Below, piece after piece: positions 54,001 to 61,566 of a stretch of DNA of 64,000 nucleotides. Made by a program: the position numbers and the translations under genes. Source of the DNA: Rariloculus sp965263005 (GTDB lineage: Bacteria > Pseudomonadota > Gammaproteobacteria > Steroidobacterales > Rariloculaceae); contig NZ_OZ253579.1 in assembly GCF_965263005.1 (NCBI RefSeq), positions 3,844,001 to 3,908,000 of the forward strand, given 5' to 3'. Below the pieces are notes generated by a model. That model did no database searches. It saw only the letters and a list, made by a program, of their open reading frames with translations, and was not told the DNA's origin. Every line of letters begins with the position of its first letter. Within the stretch, counting starts at the first letter, position 1.

Positions 54001-54129
54001 ATCGCGTGCTTCGGGGAAGATGCGGACGCCGAGACGCCGGATCTCGCCCGTACCGAGATCGGAATCATGGTCGATCACGGCGAATCCGATCGAAGTTGTG
54101 CCTATGTCGAGGCCAAAAATCAGCGCCAC
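51025..54129 (-). CDS. cas9: Cas9 nuclease, type II-C, with Gln at the RuvC-II catalytic position
   Basis: 1,034 residues from GTG, normal for compact II-C Cas9. Order: RuvC-I (GLDIGTTSIG, Asp8), Arg-rich bridge helix (about 55-85), REC lobe, RuvC-II around 505-530, HNH (VEHIWPRSRSLDD, His597, Asn620), RuvC-III (HHRHHAVDA, His744, Asp747) and a PAM-interacting end. RuvC-II reads PDLIRVQFARD; family members have Glu where Gln516 stands (codon CAG at 52584-52582, one base from GAG). HNH looks intact, so the protein may nick only the target strand. The promoter lies in the 47 bp shared with the divergent tracrRNA. Confidence 0.95.
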   Translation of the reverse strand: MALIFGLDIGTTSIGFAVIDHDSDLGTGEIRRLGVRIFPEARDPKHVPLNQERRAARLRRRQLRQRRERRRLLREMLCEAEMLPVPDSSDWHEAFKRDPYDLRRRAFEGEALSPHEIGRAIYHLAQRRHFKSPAIDGISDGAEPDNGNPDDKKATSAREKTVQALKQDRKTLGAWLSERGPHERKRGEHATREVVEKEFDRVWLPLLPDAFRELVRDAIFRQRPAFWRLNTRGECPFVPGAHLCPKGSWLSQQRRMLEKLNNLSVVGVNQRPLDAGEREAILAKLQSQASMTWPGVRRSLAPIYRARGEPGAERALKFNLEEGGERKLLGNAIEAQLTDIFVGDWQRHPHLQQIREAVHDYLWHADYEEVGAQRVVILSQTEREARRQGAARRFVVEFGLSEDQAAKAKTLKLPIGWEPYSTDALRVMLPHLEAGVRFGEIVSGPDWAAWRNETFPDRERPTGEVLDRLPSPAHPEESKRIVGLRNPTIARTRNELRKVVNNLIDMFGKPDLIRVQFARDVSNSKRKREEKMRGIRRQERRRKAARENLIENGLVRPSRDDIERWMLWEECGRRCPYTGDSISFEALFHTGDFQVEHIWPRSRSLDDSFRNKTLCRKDANARKGNQTPFECFGEDPEEWAAMAHRLDGMKASRGGVGMSLGKIRRFLAKTIPEHFVARQFNDTGYAAREAIAYLKKLWPDVGPQAPVKVHAVSGRFTARLRPLWGLNNILADNGEKTRAHHRHHAVDALVVACCHAGMTQRLSCYWQDADDPGTPFPRLAPPWEAIRPNAEEAIANIVVSHRVRKKISGALHKETVYGDTGIEETSSRGPTYRFFVTRKNVEKLGAKELEEIRDENVREIVKAWVRNHGGDPRKAFPPYPKRGRKGPEIRRVRLCKKQQIGLMAQVSTGYADLGNNHHIAIYKLPNGTADYEVVSLLEASRRLARREPVVRRTRGDGAGFVMSLSPGDSLQLTRNGETKVRVVESVWAAGPVVMVDHDDAAGATKFRPNAGSIVASGAKKVSIDPIGRIRPAND

Positions 54130-54143
54130 GCGAAAGTTTTCCG

Positions 54144-54171
54144 TTGCAATCTTTCACCGAAACGCTAGCAT
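54144..54171 (+). promoter_or_regulatory. tracrRNA promoter
   Basis: TTGCAA (54144-54149), 16 bp, TAGCAT (54166-54171). The predicted start at about 54178 coincides with the first base of the anti-repeat. It overlaps the 5' region of cas9 on the other strand, so the two promoters share the same DNA. Confidence 0.7.
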
Positions 54172-54176
54172 TCCGC

Positions 54177-54296
54177 GTGTAGCAAATCGAGAAGCAGTCG
54201 GTTTCCTTTTCGTAGCAAATCGACCCTTTGTGTGGGCTCGGTGTCCCAAGGTCATCCACCGGCGACTAAAGCCTCCGCCCTTGGGCGGGGGCTTTT
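54177..54296 (+). ncRNA. tracrRNA
   Basis: About 120 nt, divergent from cas9. The anti-repeat starts GTGTAGCAAATC and pairs with the repeat end; GAAGC-x-GTCG (54192-54200) pairs with CGAC-x-GCTTC, then after a bulge CGTAGC (54211-54216) pairs with the repeat start GCTGCG including one G-U. Next comes a hairpin CGACCC/GGGCTCG (54221-54240), a linker, and a 10-bp terminator stem (54271-54292) with TTTT. This is the repeat:anti-repeat, nexus and terminator order of known tracrRNAs. Confidence 0.9.
54271..54296 (+). terminator. Intrinsic terminator of tracrRNA
   Basis: GCCTCCGCCC pairs with GGGCGGGGGC (one G-U) around a tight TT turn, then TTTT. It also serves as the 3' hairpin of the tracrRNA. 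Confidence 0.9.
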
Positions 54297-54583
54297 CGCT
54301 TGTTTGCTCCAGAGCACCCGTGTCTCGGAGCATCGCGGAAAGGCTACGAAGCCTCGTGTTCGGGCCATCGTTTGCCGCGCCAGGCTCTTTCGCGGACGGC
54401 TGGTCGGAGGTAAGCGATGGGACATCTCCACATCGGCGGTGATCTCCGTGGGAGAATTGATGGACCGAGGCCGGTAGCAAAACCCCAGCGAAAACCCAAA
54501 TCCGCCGAAAAACTTTTCCCGGTCAAGTGCGCCACGCCCAGCTTCCGACCGACCTGGGCGGCGGCTCCACCATGGAACCCGGC

Positions 54584-54706
54584 GGTTCTCTGGAGCACCG
54601 CAGGCAGATACGGCCGGTTCCCTGGAGAACAGGACTCTATTCTCCAGAGAAGCGCAACCGAAATAGTCACACAGTTTCAATAAGTTAGCTCAGGTTCTCC
54701 GGAGCA
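54584..54706. repeat. Four GGTTC(T/C)C(T/C)GGAG-type repeats
   Basis: Copies start at 54584 (GGTTCTCTGGAGCA), 54616 (GGTTCCCTGGAGAA), 54639-54653 on the minus strand (GCTTCTCTGGAGAAT) and 54693 (GGTTCTCCGGAGCA). Each contains a partial palindrome around CTGGAG. Spacing is irregular. They may be iterons or regulator sites. Confidence 0.55.
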
Positions 54707-54914
54707 TACGCTCGATCCGCCAAACTCCAGCGAACTCCTGTCGGTATTTGACGGCGAGAACGCAGTCCACAGTAGCCAGGCGTGCCTACGGGGCAGCCGT
54801 ACCGGAGGTGCGTCCGGTGTGAGAGCCGAGCCGCCGAAGGGCGTCCAGAGGACCTGACCCAGGGTCACGAACGAAGGGGAAAGCGGTTCCGGGAACGGAA
54901 CCGAAGGTGAGCCG

Positions 54915-54947
54915 CCGCGGCGACTGAGCGAACGACAGTCGCCGCGG
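54915..54947. repeat. Perfect 12-bp inverted repeat, 9-nt loop
   Basis: CCGCGGCGACTG (54915-54926) and CAGTCGCCGCGG (54936-54947) are exact complements. No T-run follows, so this is unlikely to be a terminator; it resembles a protein-binding or oriT-type hairpin. Confidence 0.6.
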
Positions 54948-55019
54948 GGGACCAGGATGCGACGTGCGTTAGGCGGGCGCGCGTTGCGTGAGCGAGGGAA
55001 CGGAGCGAACGCGAGTTCG

Positions 55020-55250
55020 TCATCCGTAGAGCGGGTGGGTATCGACCATGTGCTGTGCAACCTCGCGGATGCGCGAGCGATCATGGACGCGCGTCCAGCC
55101 GCGCGGATCTTCAGTCAAGTGGACGAGATAAACAAACCCGCCGGCGTTGACGATGTCGGCATGGCGGTAGACATGGCCAACATGATCGCCGTCGTGGTCG
55201 TAGATTCGCGCCTCGTCGGGCGCTACGCGTTTGAAGGTGATGCGGCTCAT
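55020..55250 (-). CDS. Small unknown protein, element backbone
   Basis: 76 residues from the ATG after GAGGAGACACCG (MSRITFKRVAPDEARIYDHD...). It is a compact mixed protein rich in His and Asp (HVGHVYRHADIV). I do not recognise the family. It is the last gene of the minus-strand backbone row. Confidence 0.6.
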   Translation of the reverse strand: MSRITFKRVAPDEARIYDHDGDHVGHVYRHADIVNAGGFVYLVHLTEDPRGWTRVHDRSRIREVAQHMVDTHPLYG

Positions 55251-55426
55251 CGGTGTCTCCTCATGGTCTGCTGGTGGCGCCGCGGTTGCTCTCTCTCGAT
55301 CGCCGTGCGGCTCACTCGTCGCGCGCTTCACTCCACACCGGCCGCGTCGCCGAAGCCGGAGGGATGGATGCAAGAAAATGGGCCGCACCGCGCGGTGGCG
55401 ATGCGGCCCGAGGGGAAGTTGCGCCG

Positions 55427-56344
55427 CTAGACAGCGACCTTGTGGACGGGGATGCCGAGCTGGGCGGCCTTGTCGACGAGGTTGTCGGAGATGCCACTGC
55501 CCGGGAAGCTGATGATGCCCTTGGGCAGGAGTTTCAGCAGCTGGTCGTTTCTCCGGAACGGAGCGGCCCGTCCGTGCGCGTTCCAGTCCGGCTTGCAGAC
55601 GACCTGGTGAATGCCCTTCGACTCGGCCCAGCGCGCCGCGATCTTTTCGGCACCCGGTCCGCCGCCGTGCACGAGCACCATGTCGGAGTACTTGCCGTGG
55701 ACGTGGTCGAGCGCCGCGCAGATCGTCTGTGCGTTGTCGACGGGCTTGCTGCCGGTCACGGCGACGAGCGTGCCTTGCGGCAGGTGCGCCTGGGTCTTCT
55801 GATTCTCGCGGGCGCGGAGGAAGTCGCGGGCATCAATCGCCGCCGAAGTCAGTTGAGAGGTGCGGCTGGTGTGAGACCCGTGCCGGGGACGCCAGGTGTT
55901 GCCGGTGTCGCGGCGGTAGTACCCGGCGGCGGCGTCGCGCAGTTGCTCGAAGGCGTCGCGCCGGTCGCCGAGGTTGCGGGCGCGCTCGATGATTCTCTCC
56001 AGTTCCCAGGCGTTTATTTCGGTGCCGTCCTGCGAGCGTTGGAGTTGTTTCAGCTCCGGCGCCAGCCGGTCCACCGCTCGGTCCAGTCGCTGGGCCTGCA
56101 TGTGCAGGGTGTTGACGAACCCCCAAAGCAGCGATTCCCGTTCGTCGGCGAGCTGGGTGCCGTCGGGTGCGATCTCTTCGACGAAGGTGTCGAGGATGGT
56201 AGCCAGGCCCGCGAGGGCCTCGTCGCGATCCCAGACCGCGCGGGAATCGGGTTCGCCTTTGGCGGGCGCGCCTCCGAAGTATTCCAGATTCTCGCAGATC
56301 ACTGCAGTGGGAGAGACGGACTGGGTGTGTTCGAGTGTGTTCAT
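55427..56344 (-). CDS. DUF2493 (SLOG-type Rossmann) protein
   Basis: 305 residues. The N-terminal two thirds are mainly helical. The last 115 residues are a DUF2493 domain: GTLVAVTGSKPVDNAQTI, MVLVHGGGPGAEKIAARWAE and FPGSGISDNLVDKA, the nucleotide-binding pattern of YspA/SLOG folds. DUF2493 proteins are common on plasmids and ICEs; their ligand is thought to be a nucleotide, but the role here is unknown. Confidence 0.85.
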   Translation of the reverse strand: MNTLEHTQSVSPTAVICENLEYFGGAPAKGEPDSRAVWDRDEALAGLATILDTFVEEIAPDGTQLADERESLLWGFVNTLHMQAQRLDRAVDRLAPELKQLQRSQDGTEINAWELERIIERARNLGDRRDAFEQLRDAAAGYYRRDTGNTWRPRHGSHTSRTSQLTSAAIDARDFLRARENQKTQAHLPQGTLVAVTGSKPVDNAQTICAALDHVHGKYSDMVLVHGGGPGAEKIAARWAESKGIHQVVCKPDWNAHGRAAPFRRNDQLLKLLPKGIISFPGSGISDNLVDKAAQLGIPVHKVAV

Positions 56345-56512
56345 CGTTTGATCCTTGTGTAGATGAATGACTCACCACGGAGGATTCCGAAGTGATGGTT
56401 TATTGAGACGCACGCGCGCAGCGCAGCCACGCGCGCCGCAGGCGCGGGCCGTAACGGAGTGGAGGACCCCTTTAGGGGTTGGCGCAGTGAGCACGTGTGG
56501 CACACTAAAACA

Positions 56513-57562
56513 TCACGTAGGAAGCCAATTGTTTGATGGTGGGATCTTCGTTCCTTGAAGATCGGCGAAGCCGGACCGCTTTCCAGTTCGCGGTCGTATC
56601 CCAAGTGGCGCGAGACGTTGGGCGAGGCGTTCGCGTCCGAGCGTGACGAGATCGTCGTTGAAGTCGTTCCGTGCGGGAAGCAGAACGGTGGAAGCGATGC
56701 CGAGCCGGGTACACCGCCGTTGCAGCCGAAGCGCGGCGCGCTCGCCCTGGTCATCGCGATCCTGCGCGATGAGCAAGCGCGACAGACCGTGTGGCGGAAT
56801 GAACGCGCCGAGGCTGCCCGCCGAGAGCGCAGCGGCAGCGACGGTATCGGGAAGCGCGGTAACCAGGGACAGCACGGTTTCGACGCCCTCGCCCACCAGC
56901 AGGGCGGAGGCGGCGTCCGGTTCACCGAACCGGACCGCGAGGCCGTGGATGCGTCCAAGCGCCTTGCGCGGACGCTCGACCCGGGCCTTCGCCGGACGGT
57001 TCGGATCGAGCCAGATGCGGTGCACGCCCTCGAGGCCACCGTCGTTGCCGGTGACTGCGGCAACGAGTGCCGGAAAGCGCCGCCAGCGCCCGGCGTCGTC
57101 GCGGTATGCGAGCGACGGGTGGAACCGCAGCGCCGGGAACCGGCAGCGGTGAATGGCCCGCGCCCGAAGGTAGGCTTCGGCGTGGGTGTTCTCGATGGGC
57201 CGGCAACGGTCCCAAAGGTTCCGCGCCGCGTCGGTCCGATCATACGCGTCGTCGTTGGACACGGTGTGCGTCACCGGCAGCGCGAGAAAGGCGCGTGCTT
57301 CGGCGAGCGCTTCGCGCAGCGAGCGGGCGCCGGTGGCGATGCGGATGAGATCGAGCAGGTCACCGTGCTCGCCGGTCGCGCTATCGGTCCACTTACCGAG
57401 CTTGCCCGGCGGCGCGAGGCGGACGAAAAGCGAACGGCCGGGCGCACCGCGCGCATCGCCGGCGCACCAGTAGCGGCCCTGCCTACGGCCATGGGGAAGG
57501 TACCGGCGGCAGACGACTTCGGCTCGCTCGGCGAGCGACGTGGCGATGTCGGCGGCGTTCAT
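56513..57562 (-). CDS. Toprim-domain primase-like protein of mobile elements
   Basis: 349 residues from the Met of MNAADIATSLAERAEVVCRRYL; residues before it are low-complexity. The N-terminal half resembles DUF7146-type plasmid primase proteins (LFVRLAPPGKLGKWTDSATGEHGDLLDLI). The C-terminal half is Toprim: LLVGEGVETVLSLVTALP with the conserved Glu, then LIAQDRDDQGERAALRL with the Asp-x-Asp. It may prime or assist element replication. No helicase domain is attached. Confidence 0.82.
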   Translation of the reverse strand: MNAADIATSLAERAEVVCRRYLPHGRRQGRYWCAGDARGAPGRSLFVRLAPPGKLGKWTDSATGEHGDLLDLIRIATGARSLREALAEARAFLALPVTHTVSNDDAYDRTDAARNLWDRCRPIENTHAEAYLRARAIHRCRFPALRFHPSLAYRDDAGRWRRFPALVAAVTGNDGGLEGVHRIWLDPNRPAKARVERPRKALGRIHGLAVRFGEPDAASALLVGEGVETVLSLVTALPDTVAAAALSAGSLGAFIPPHGLSRLLIAQDRDDQGERAALRLQRRCTRLGIASTVLLPARNDFNDDLVTLGRERLAQRLAPLGIRPRTGKRSGFADLQGTKIPPSNNWLPT

Positions 57563-57776
57563 CGGGCGGACGCCCAGAGGACCGCGACCGAAGCGATACG
57601 GACAACACGAGTTGGCGAACGGATCATGGGATGGGCTCTCCGCCGGAGGGTTCGCCCCGGTCCCGGCCGGACTCGACCTCCCGGGGGCACGGCGCGGAGA
57701 TGGGCGGCCCGAGGACCGGGCCGCGGAGCGAAGGCAGGGACGCGATGAGGACAATCGACGCAGGACGAGCAACATG

Positions 57777-57818
57777 GAAAAAGGCCGACCGCCGCCGGGA
57801 TGGCGACGGCCGGCCTTC
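57777..57818 (-). terminator. Intrinsic terminator after ssb
   Basis: On the minus strand AAGGCCG...CGGCCTTTTT forms a long stem (inner GCCGTCGCC/GGCGGCGGT) ending in a T-run, 15 bp after the ssb stop. Confidence 0.8.
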
Positions 57819-57832
57819 AGGGGCTCGGACGA

Positions 57833-58279
57833 TCAGAACGGGATTTCGCCCGTGTCGCTCTCGGCCGCGGGGGCGTGCGCCGCGGCGGGCTCGTTCACCG
57901 CCTCGGGCGCGCCCGAGCCGTTGGCGCCGTTCGGCCGCTCCAGGAACTGGATGCGTCCGCCGGGGGCGAGCAGGATCTCGGTGGAGAACCGATCCGATTC
58001 TTCTCCGTCCTTCTTCCAGCGCCGCGTCTGCAGCTTGCCGGAGACGTAGACCAGCCGGCCCTTGCGAGCGTGCTTCTCCAGCATGTCGATCAGGCCGGGC
58101 TGGAACGAGACCACCCGGTGCCACTCGGTGCGCTCCTCGCGGTTGCCGGTGTTGCGGTCGAGGTAGCTCTCGTCGGTGGCGATGGACAGATTCGCAACCC
58201 GCCCGCCGCTGGTCAGGTGGTTGATGGTGACGTCGGCGCCGAGGCGGCCGATGACTTCTGCGCGATTCAAACCAAACAT
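57833..58279 (-). CDS. ssb: Single-stranded DNA-binding protein
   Basis: 148 residues from the ATG after AGGAGATCTGCC. OB-fold text NRAEVIGRLGADVTINHLTS, VANLSIATDESYLDR, EWHRVVSFQPGLIDMLEKHA, RKGRLVYVSGKLQTRRW is typical SSB; the tail is Ala/Glu-rich and ends EIPF, close to the DIPF tip that recruits partner proteins. As a plasmid-type SSB it would coat the single strand made during transfer or replication. Confidence 0.95.
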   Translation of the reverse strand: MFGLNRAEVIGRLGADVTINHLTSGGRVANLSIATDESYLDRNTGNREERTEWHRVVSFQPGLIDMLEKHARKGRLVYVSGKLQTRRWKKDGEESDRFSTEILLAPGGRIQFLERPNGANGSGAPEAVNEPAAAHAPAAESDTGEIPF

Positions 58280-58383
58280 GGCAGATCTCCTGAGGTACTG
58301 GTTAATGACAAGGATTGATGAACCGGGAACGGACTCTCTCGCCCCCGTCCCCGATTCACCCTCTGCGGGCTTCGCCCGAACTC

Positions 58384-58599
58384 TCAAAAGTCCGGGGCGG
58401 ACGAGGACATCAGGATTTGGCGAACGGCGTGCGCGGGCAGGCCAAGCTCTGCGAGCAGCGATTCGGCGTCGGGCGGCGAGGCGCCGGTGTGGGACCCGCA
58501 GATTGCGGTATCGGGCGCATCGGCCACGCCGCGGGCGGTACGGTCGGTGTTGAAGTCCAGGGGGGCGGGGTTGGGTGGATCGAACGAAACTGAATACAT
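58384..58599 (-). CDS. Small unknown acidic protein
   Basis: 71 residues from the ATG after CTGGAGACGGCC. Text such as RGVADAPDTAICGSHTGASP and LLAELGLPAHAVRQIL suggests a folded C-terminal helix pair. The family is not known to me. It lies between ssb and the zinc-ribbon gene, in the same direction. Confidence 0.55.
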   Translation of the reverse strand: MYSVSFDPPNPAPLDFNTDRTARGVADAPDTAICGSHTGASPPDAESLLAELGLPAHAVRQILMSSSAPDF

Positions 58600-58796
58600 G
58601 GCCGTCTCCAGGGTCAGTGTGAAAATCCCCCGGAACCGAAACCTCTCTTTCCGCCCCGGAGCGCTCGCCCCGCCGGACAGCCCCCCTCCCCGTCCCGGCC
58701 GATGATGTGGCTGGGAACACGCCGGCCGACGAGAGCAAAGGCGTCCGCCGGGCGCTTGCGGATCGGGATGCCGGCGGGCCGGGATCGGCCATGGGA

Positions 58797-59813
58797 TCAA
58801 CTGAACCCCGTGAGGGTCTGCATCGGGGACTGATCGATGATGACCTCGACCTCATCGAGGGACAGCCGCGCGAAGGCCAGGCACAGGGCAACGTCCTCCC
58901 AGCTGTCCCAGGTGCCGTGGTCGATGTCCGTCGCCCGCTCGATGACGGTATAGCTCGGCGGATACAGCGGCAGACCGCGCACGTGCTCGGAGCGCTCGTA
59001 CGCGCGTTTCGCGCACGGCTCGCAGCGCGATGCCCCGGCCGCCGGCCGGCGGCCGCAGTGCGTACAGAGTCCGCGCGCGCGCCGCAGGGCGTAGCGCCGG
59101 CGATTGGCCGCGTTCTTCCTGTCCTGGTGTCCGTCCTCGAACACCGCGCACGGGCCGCAACGGGCCGCGCCTTCGAAGGTCGGATTGCCGCATCGTCCGC
59201 ACAGCCCCGCCGCCCGTCGGGCGGCATAGGTCTGGCGCTCGAACGCCCGACGTGCCTCAAGGCAGGATTCGCAGCTCGCGCCACCGTCGACAGGCAGCGG
59301 GTCGCCGCAGCGAATGCAGCGGCCCGAGACACGGCGCGCCTGCTGCCGCTTCCGGTCCATCGCGCGGGCCTGGCGGCGTTTGGAATCCGCGTTGCGGCCG
59401 CCGTAAGGCCGACCGGCGGCCTTGCCCCTGGCGTAGGCGGCACGCTCGGCAGCGCGGCGCTTTTCTCCACAGGTTACACACAGGTGGCGGGCCGGCTCCG
59501 GCGGCGCCTGGCCACACCCCGCACAGAGGTCTCGCTCAAGCCGTTCGGCGGCCCGCTGCCGGGCGCGGGCATATTCGGCGGCGCGGACCTTCGGGTCCCT
59601 GACGCGTTTGACACCGGCCGTGCGGCGCCTGGCGGCGCGGGCGCGGTCGGCGATCCGCCGCTTCCCGGCGCAGAACTCGCACACGCCATGACCGGCCGCG
59701 GGTGGACGTTCACCGCACCTCGGACACTGGCCCTCAGCGACGCGTTCCGCGGTTCGCCGGCGGAAGCGCTCGCGGCTACGCGCTCGTCCCAGCTCCGGAT
59801 CCTTGTATACCAT
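58797..59813 (-). CDS. Five-fold zinc-ribbon protein of mobile elements
   Basis: 338 residues from the ATG after GGGAGAACGTC. Five Cys4 units are visible: CPRCGERPP...CEFC, CAGCGQAPP...CVTC, CIRCGDPLP...CESC, CGRCGNPTF...CGPC, CTHCGRRPA...CEPC, each separated by 35-50 very basic residues (RRRTAERV, KRRQARAMDRKRQQARR). A short acidic C-terminal part follows (DSWEDVALCLAFARL). The charge pattern suggests nucleic-acid binding. The function is not known to me. Confidence 0.75.
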   Translation of the reverse strand: MVYKDPELGRARSRERFRRRTAERVAEGQCPRCGERPPAAGHGVCEFCAGKRRIADRARAARRRTAGVKRVRDPKVRAAEYARARQRAAERLERDLCAGCGQAPPEPARHLCVTCGEKRRAAERAAYARGKAAGRPYGGRNADSKRRQARAMDRKRQQARRVSGRCIRCGDPLPVDGGASCESCLEARRAFERQTYAARRAAGLCGRCGNPTFEGAARCGPCAVFEDGHQDRKNAANRRRYALRRARGLCTHCGRRPAAGASRCEPCAKRAYERSEHVRGLPLYPPSYTVIERATDIDHGTWDSWEDVALCLAFARLSLDEVEVIIDQSPMQTLTGFS

Positions 59814-59896
59814 GACGTTCTCCCAGCCACGGCGCCATCGAGACGACGAACGTCCAGCCGGCGGCGGGCCGGCCGGACGTCCGAGGGAAAAGCCGC

Positions 59897-60217
59897 TCAG
59901 CGCTGCTTGCGGTCGTGGAACAGGCCGGTGGCGATGTCTCCCCACATCTGCACGCCACCGCGGGTGCGAAGCCCCGTGCAGACGATGATCTCGGTGCGCG
60001 CGGGTCGCATCGCCTTGACCGAGCTCAGCGAGGCGGTGACCGGTCCGGCCTTGCGCCGGCGCCGGTTCCTGGGCGCTTCGGGATCGATGCGCCGAATGTT
60101 GCCGTCGACCATGGCCTTGAAGCGCTCGACGACGTAGCGGTCGTCCTCGAGACCGCTACCGAACAGGTGGGTGAGATAAGTGCGCGCGTCACCGCAAGAC
60201 GCCTGGAGCGTGTGCAT
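59897..60217 (-). CDS. Unknown backbone protein
   Basis: 106 residues from the ATG after GAAGGAGGACACG, a strong ribosome site. Text: MHTLQASCGDARTYLTHLF, a basic centre NRRRRKAG and TEIIVCTGLRTRGGVQMWG. I do not recognise a family. Its good ribosome site and position support a real gene. Confidence 0.65.
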   Translation of the reverse strand: MHTLQASCGDARTYLTHLFGSGLEDDRYVVERFKAMVDGNIRRIDPEAPRNRRRRKAGPVTASLSSVKAMRPARTEIIVCTGLRTRGGVQMWGDIATGLFHDRKQR

Positions 60218-60708
60218 CGTGTCCTCCTTCGGGCCGGTGGTCACCAGTGGCGGCGAAGCCTTCCCTCGGACATCCGGCCGCCGTCCCGGACATGGCCGGA
60301 CTCGTGCTTTGTGTGGTGTCTAGGCACGGACCGGGGGAAACCAGCACGCGGCAGGCGCGCCGGAGGGAATGGACGTGGGGAAAGCACAGCGTAAACAGAA
60401 AGACAGTTGGCAGATGGCGGTATACCGACCGTCCAATTCCATCTGCGGCCACCCCTTCTGCAGGAAGTACGGACTTATGACGACAACGCCGAAATGCGGG
60501 CGGAACAACCCATGATCAATCGACCTGTGCAGACTGTCACCGACGGCGTGGGAAACATCGCAACGGTCTGAGGGCATTGCGATTGTGGACCAGAGTTTGA
60601 AGATAACGCATATTGCATACTTCAAGTGAGTAAATTCGAAGAATATCGAACTTGCGCTGGGTTTGTAAAAGCTTTATTTTCGTCATCATAACTCATCAAA
60701 AACGACAA
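60218..60708. other. Gene-free boundary between element backbone and TA island
   Basis: About 490 bp without a recognised gene. Base composition drops sharply from about 60560 to 60710 (AT-rich), where the promoter of the next operon should lie. It may mark an element edge. Confidence 0.45.
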
Positions 60709-61566
60709 ATGCTAAACCGCTTGCAGCGTCTTCTGCCCGAAGGCCTGCTGGCGGATGCGGCCTGGTTCACCGCTGAGGGGTATCCGAGTTCGTTGCGCAG
60801 CCGCTACCTGTCAAGCGGTTGGCTGGAACCGGTGATGCGGGGCGTGTTCCGGCGCCCGCTGAAAACGCCGGGGCTTGAGCACAAGAAGGCACCGTTGCGC
60901 TGGCAGCAAGTCGTGATCTCGCTACAGTTGGTCTTGAAGCGTCCAATTGTGGTCGGAGGGCGTACGGCGCTTGAGCTCGATGGTTTTGGGCATTACGCGT
61001 CCAGTGCCGGACCAAGGGAGATTCATCTCTACGGTGACGAACGCGCGCCGGGCTGGCTCACCAAGATTCCGATCGAGGCGTCCATCGTGTTCCACAACGC
61101 CAGAAAACTGTTTCGCGCCGAACCGATCTCCGACGCTCTTGAGCGTCTCATGTCCGTGATGGCTGGCGACGAGCCGTCGCAGTTCGCGACCATTCATGGC
61201 AGCCTGACATGGATGCGTTTCGGCGATGGCGACTGGCCGATCGTTCTCTCGACGCGGGAACGGGCAATGCTTGAGTTGCTGGACGAACTTCCCGACAGGG
61301 AGACCTTCCACCAGGCCGATGTGCTGATGGAAGGTCTCGTCAATGTCAGTCCGAAGCGCATGAGTGTTCTTTTGCGGGATTGCCGCAGTGTCAAGGTCAA
61401 GCGCCTGTTTCTGTGGTTCGCCGATCGGCACGCTCACGCGTGGATGGGACGGCTTGACCGCAGGGGAATCGACCTCGGCAGCGGCAAGCGAATGCTGTTC
61501 AAGGGCGGGAGGCTCGATCCCACGTACCAGATCACGGTTCCGGAAGATCCAAATGCCGGTGGATGA
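60709..61566 (+). CDS. abiEi: AbiEi-type antitoxin with C-terminal domain
   Basis: 285 residues from the ATG before LNRLQRLLPEG. N-terminal winged helix (SLRSRYLSSGWLEPVMRGVF), then the AbiEi middle (VVGGRTALELDGFGHYASSA) and the C-terminal domain of the AbiEi_3 type (STRERAMLELLDELPDRETF, MSVLLRDCRSVKVKRLFLWF). It should repress the pair and block the toxin. It overlaps the abiEii gene by 14 bp. It differs from the abiEi at 2849, so the window has two AbiE lineages. Confidence 0.88.
   Translation: MLNRLQRLLPEGLLADAAWFTAEGYPSSLRSRYLSSGWLEPVMRGVFRRPLKTPGLEHKKAPLRWQQVVISLQLVLKRPIVVGGRTALELDGFGHYASSAGPREIHLYGDERAPGWLTKIPIEASIVFHNARKLFRAEPISDALERLMSVMAGDEPSQFATIHGSLTWMRFGDGDWPIVLSTRERAMLELLDELPDRETFHQADVLMEGLVNVSPKRMSVLLRDCRSVKVKRLFLWFADRHAHAWMGRLDRRGIDLGSGKRMLFKGGRLDPTYQITVPEDPNAGG

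Larger units (their letters stand above)
54297..55019. other. Repeat-rich non-coding region between CRISPR locus and backbone
   Basis: About 720 bp without a convincing gene; open frames here have no family text. It holds the GGTTC-type repeats and the 12-bp hairpin listed separately. It lies ahead of the SSB/Toprim backbone genes and could be an origin or transfer site. Confidence 0.5.

Noticed and set aside
54344..54680. Possible genes on the minus strand in the repeat-rich region
   Set aside because: No ribosome site or family text; codon use looks random and the frames include the repeat sequences.
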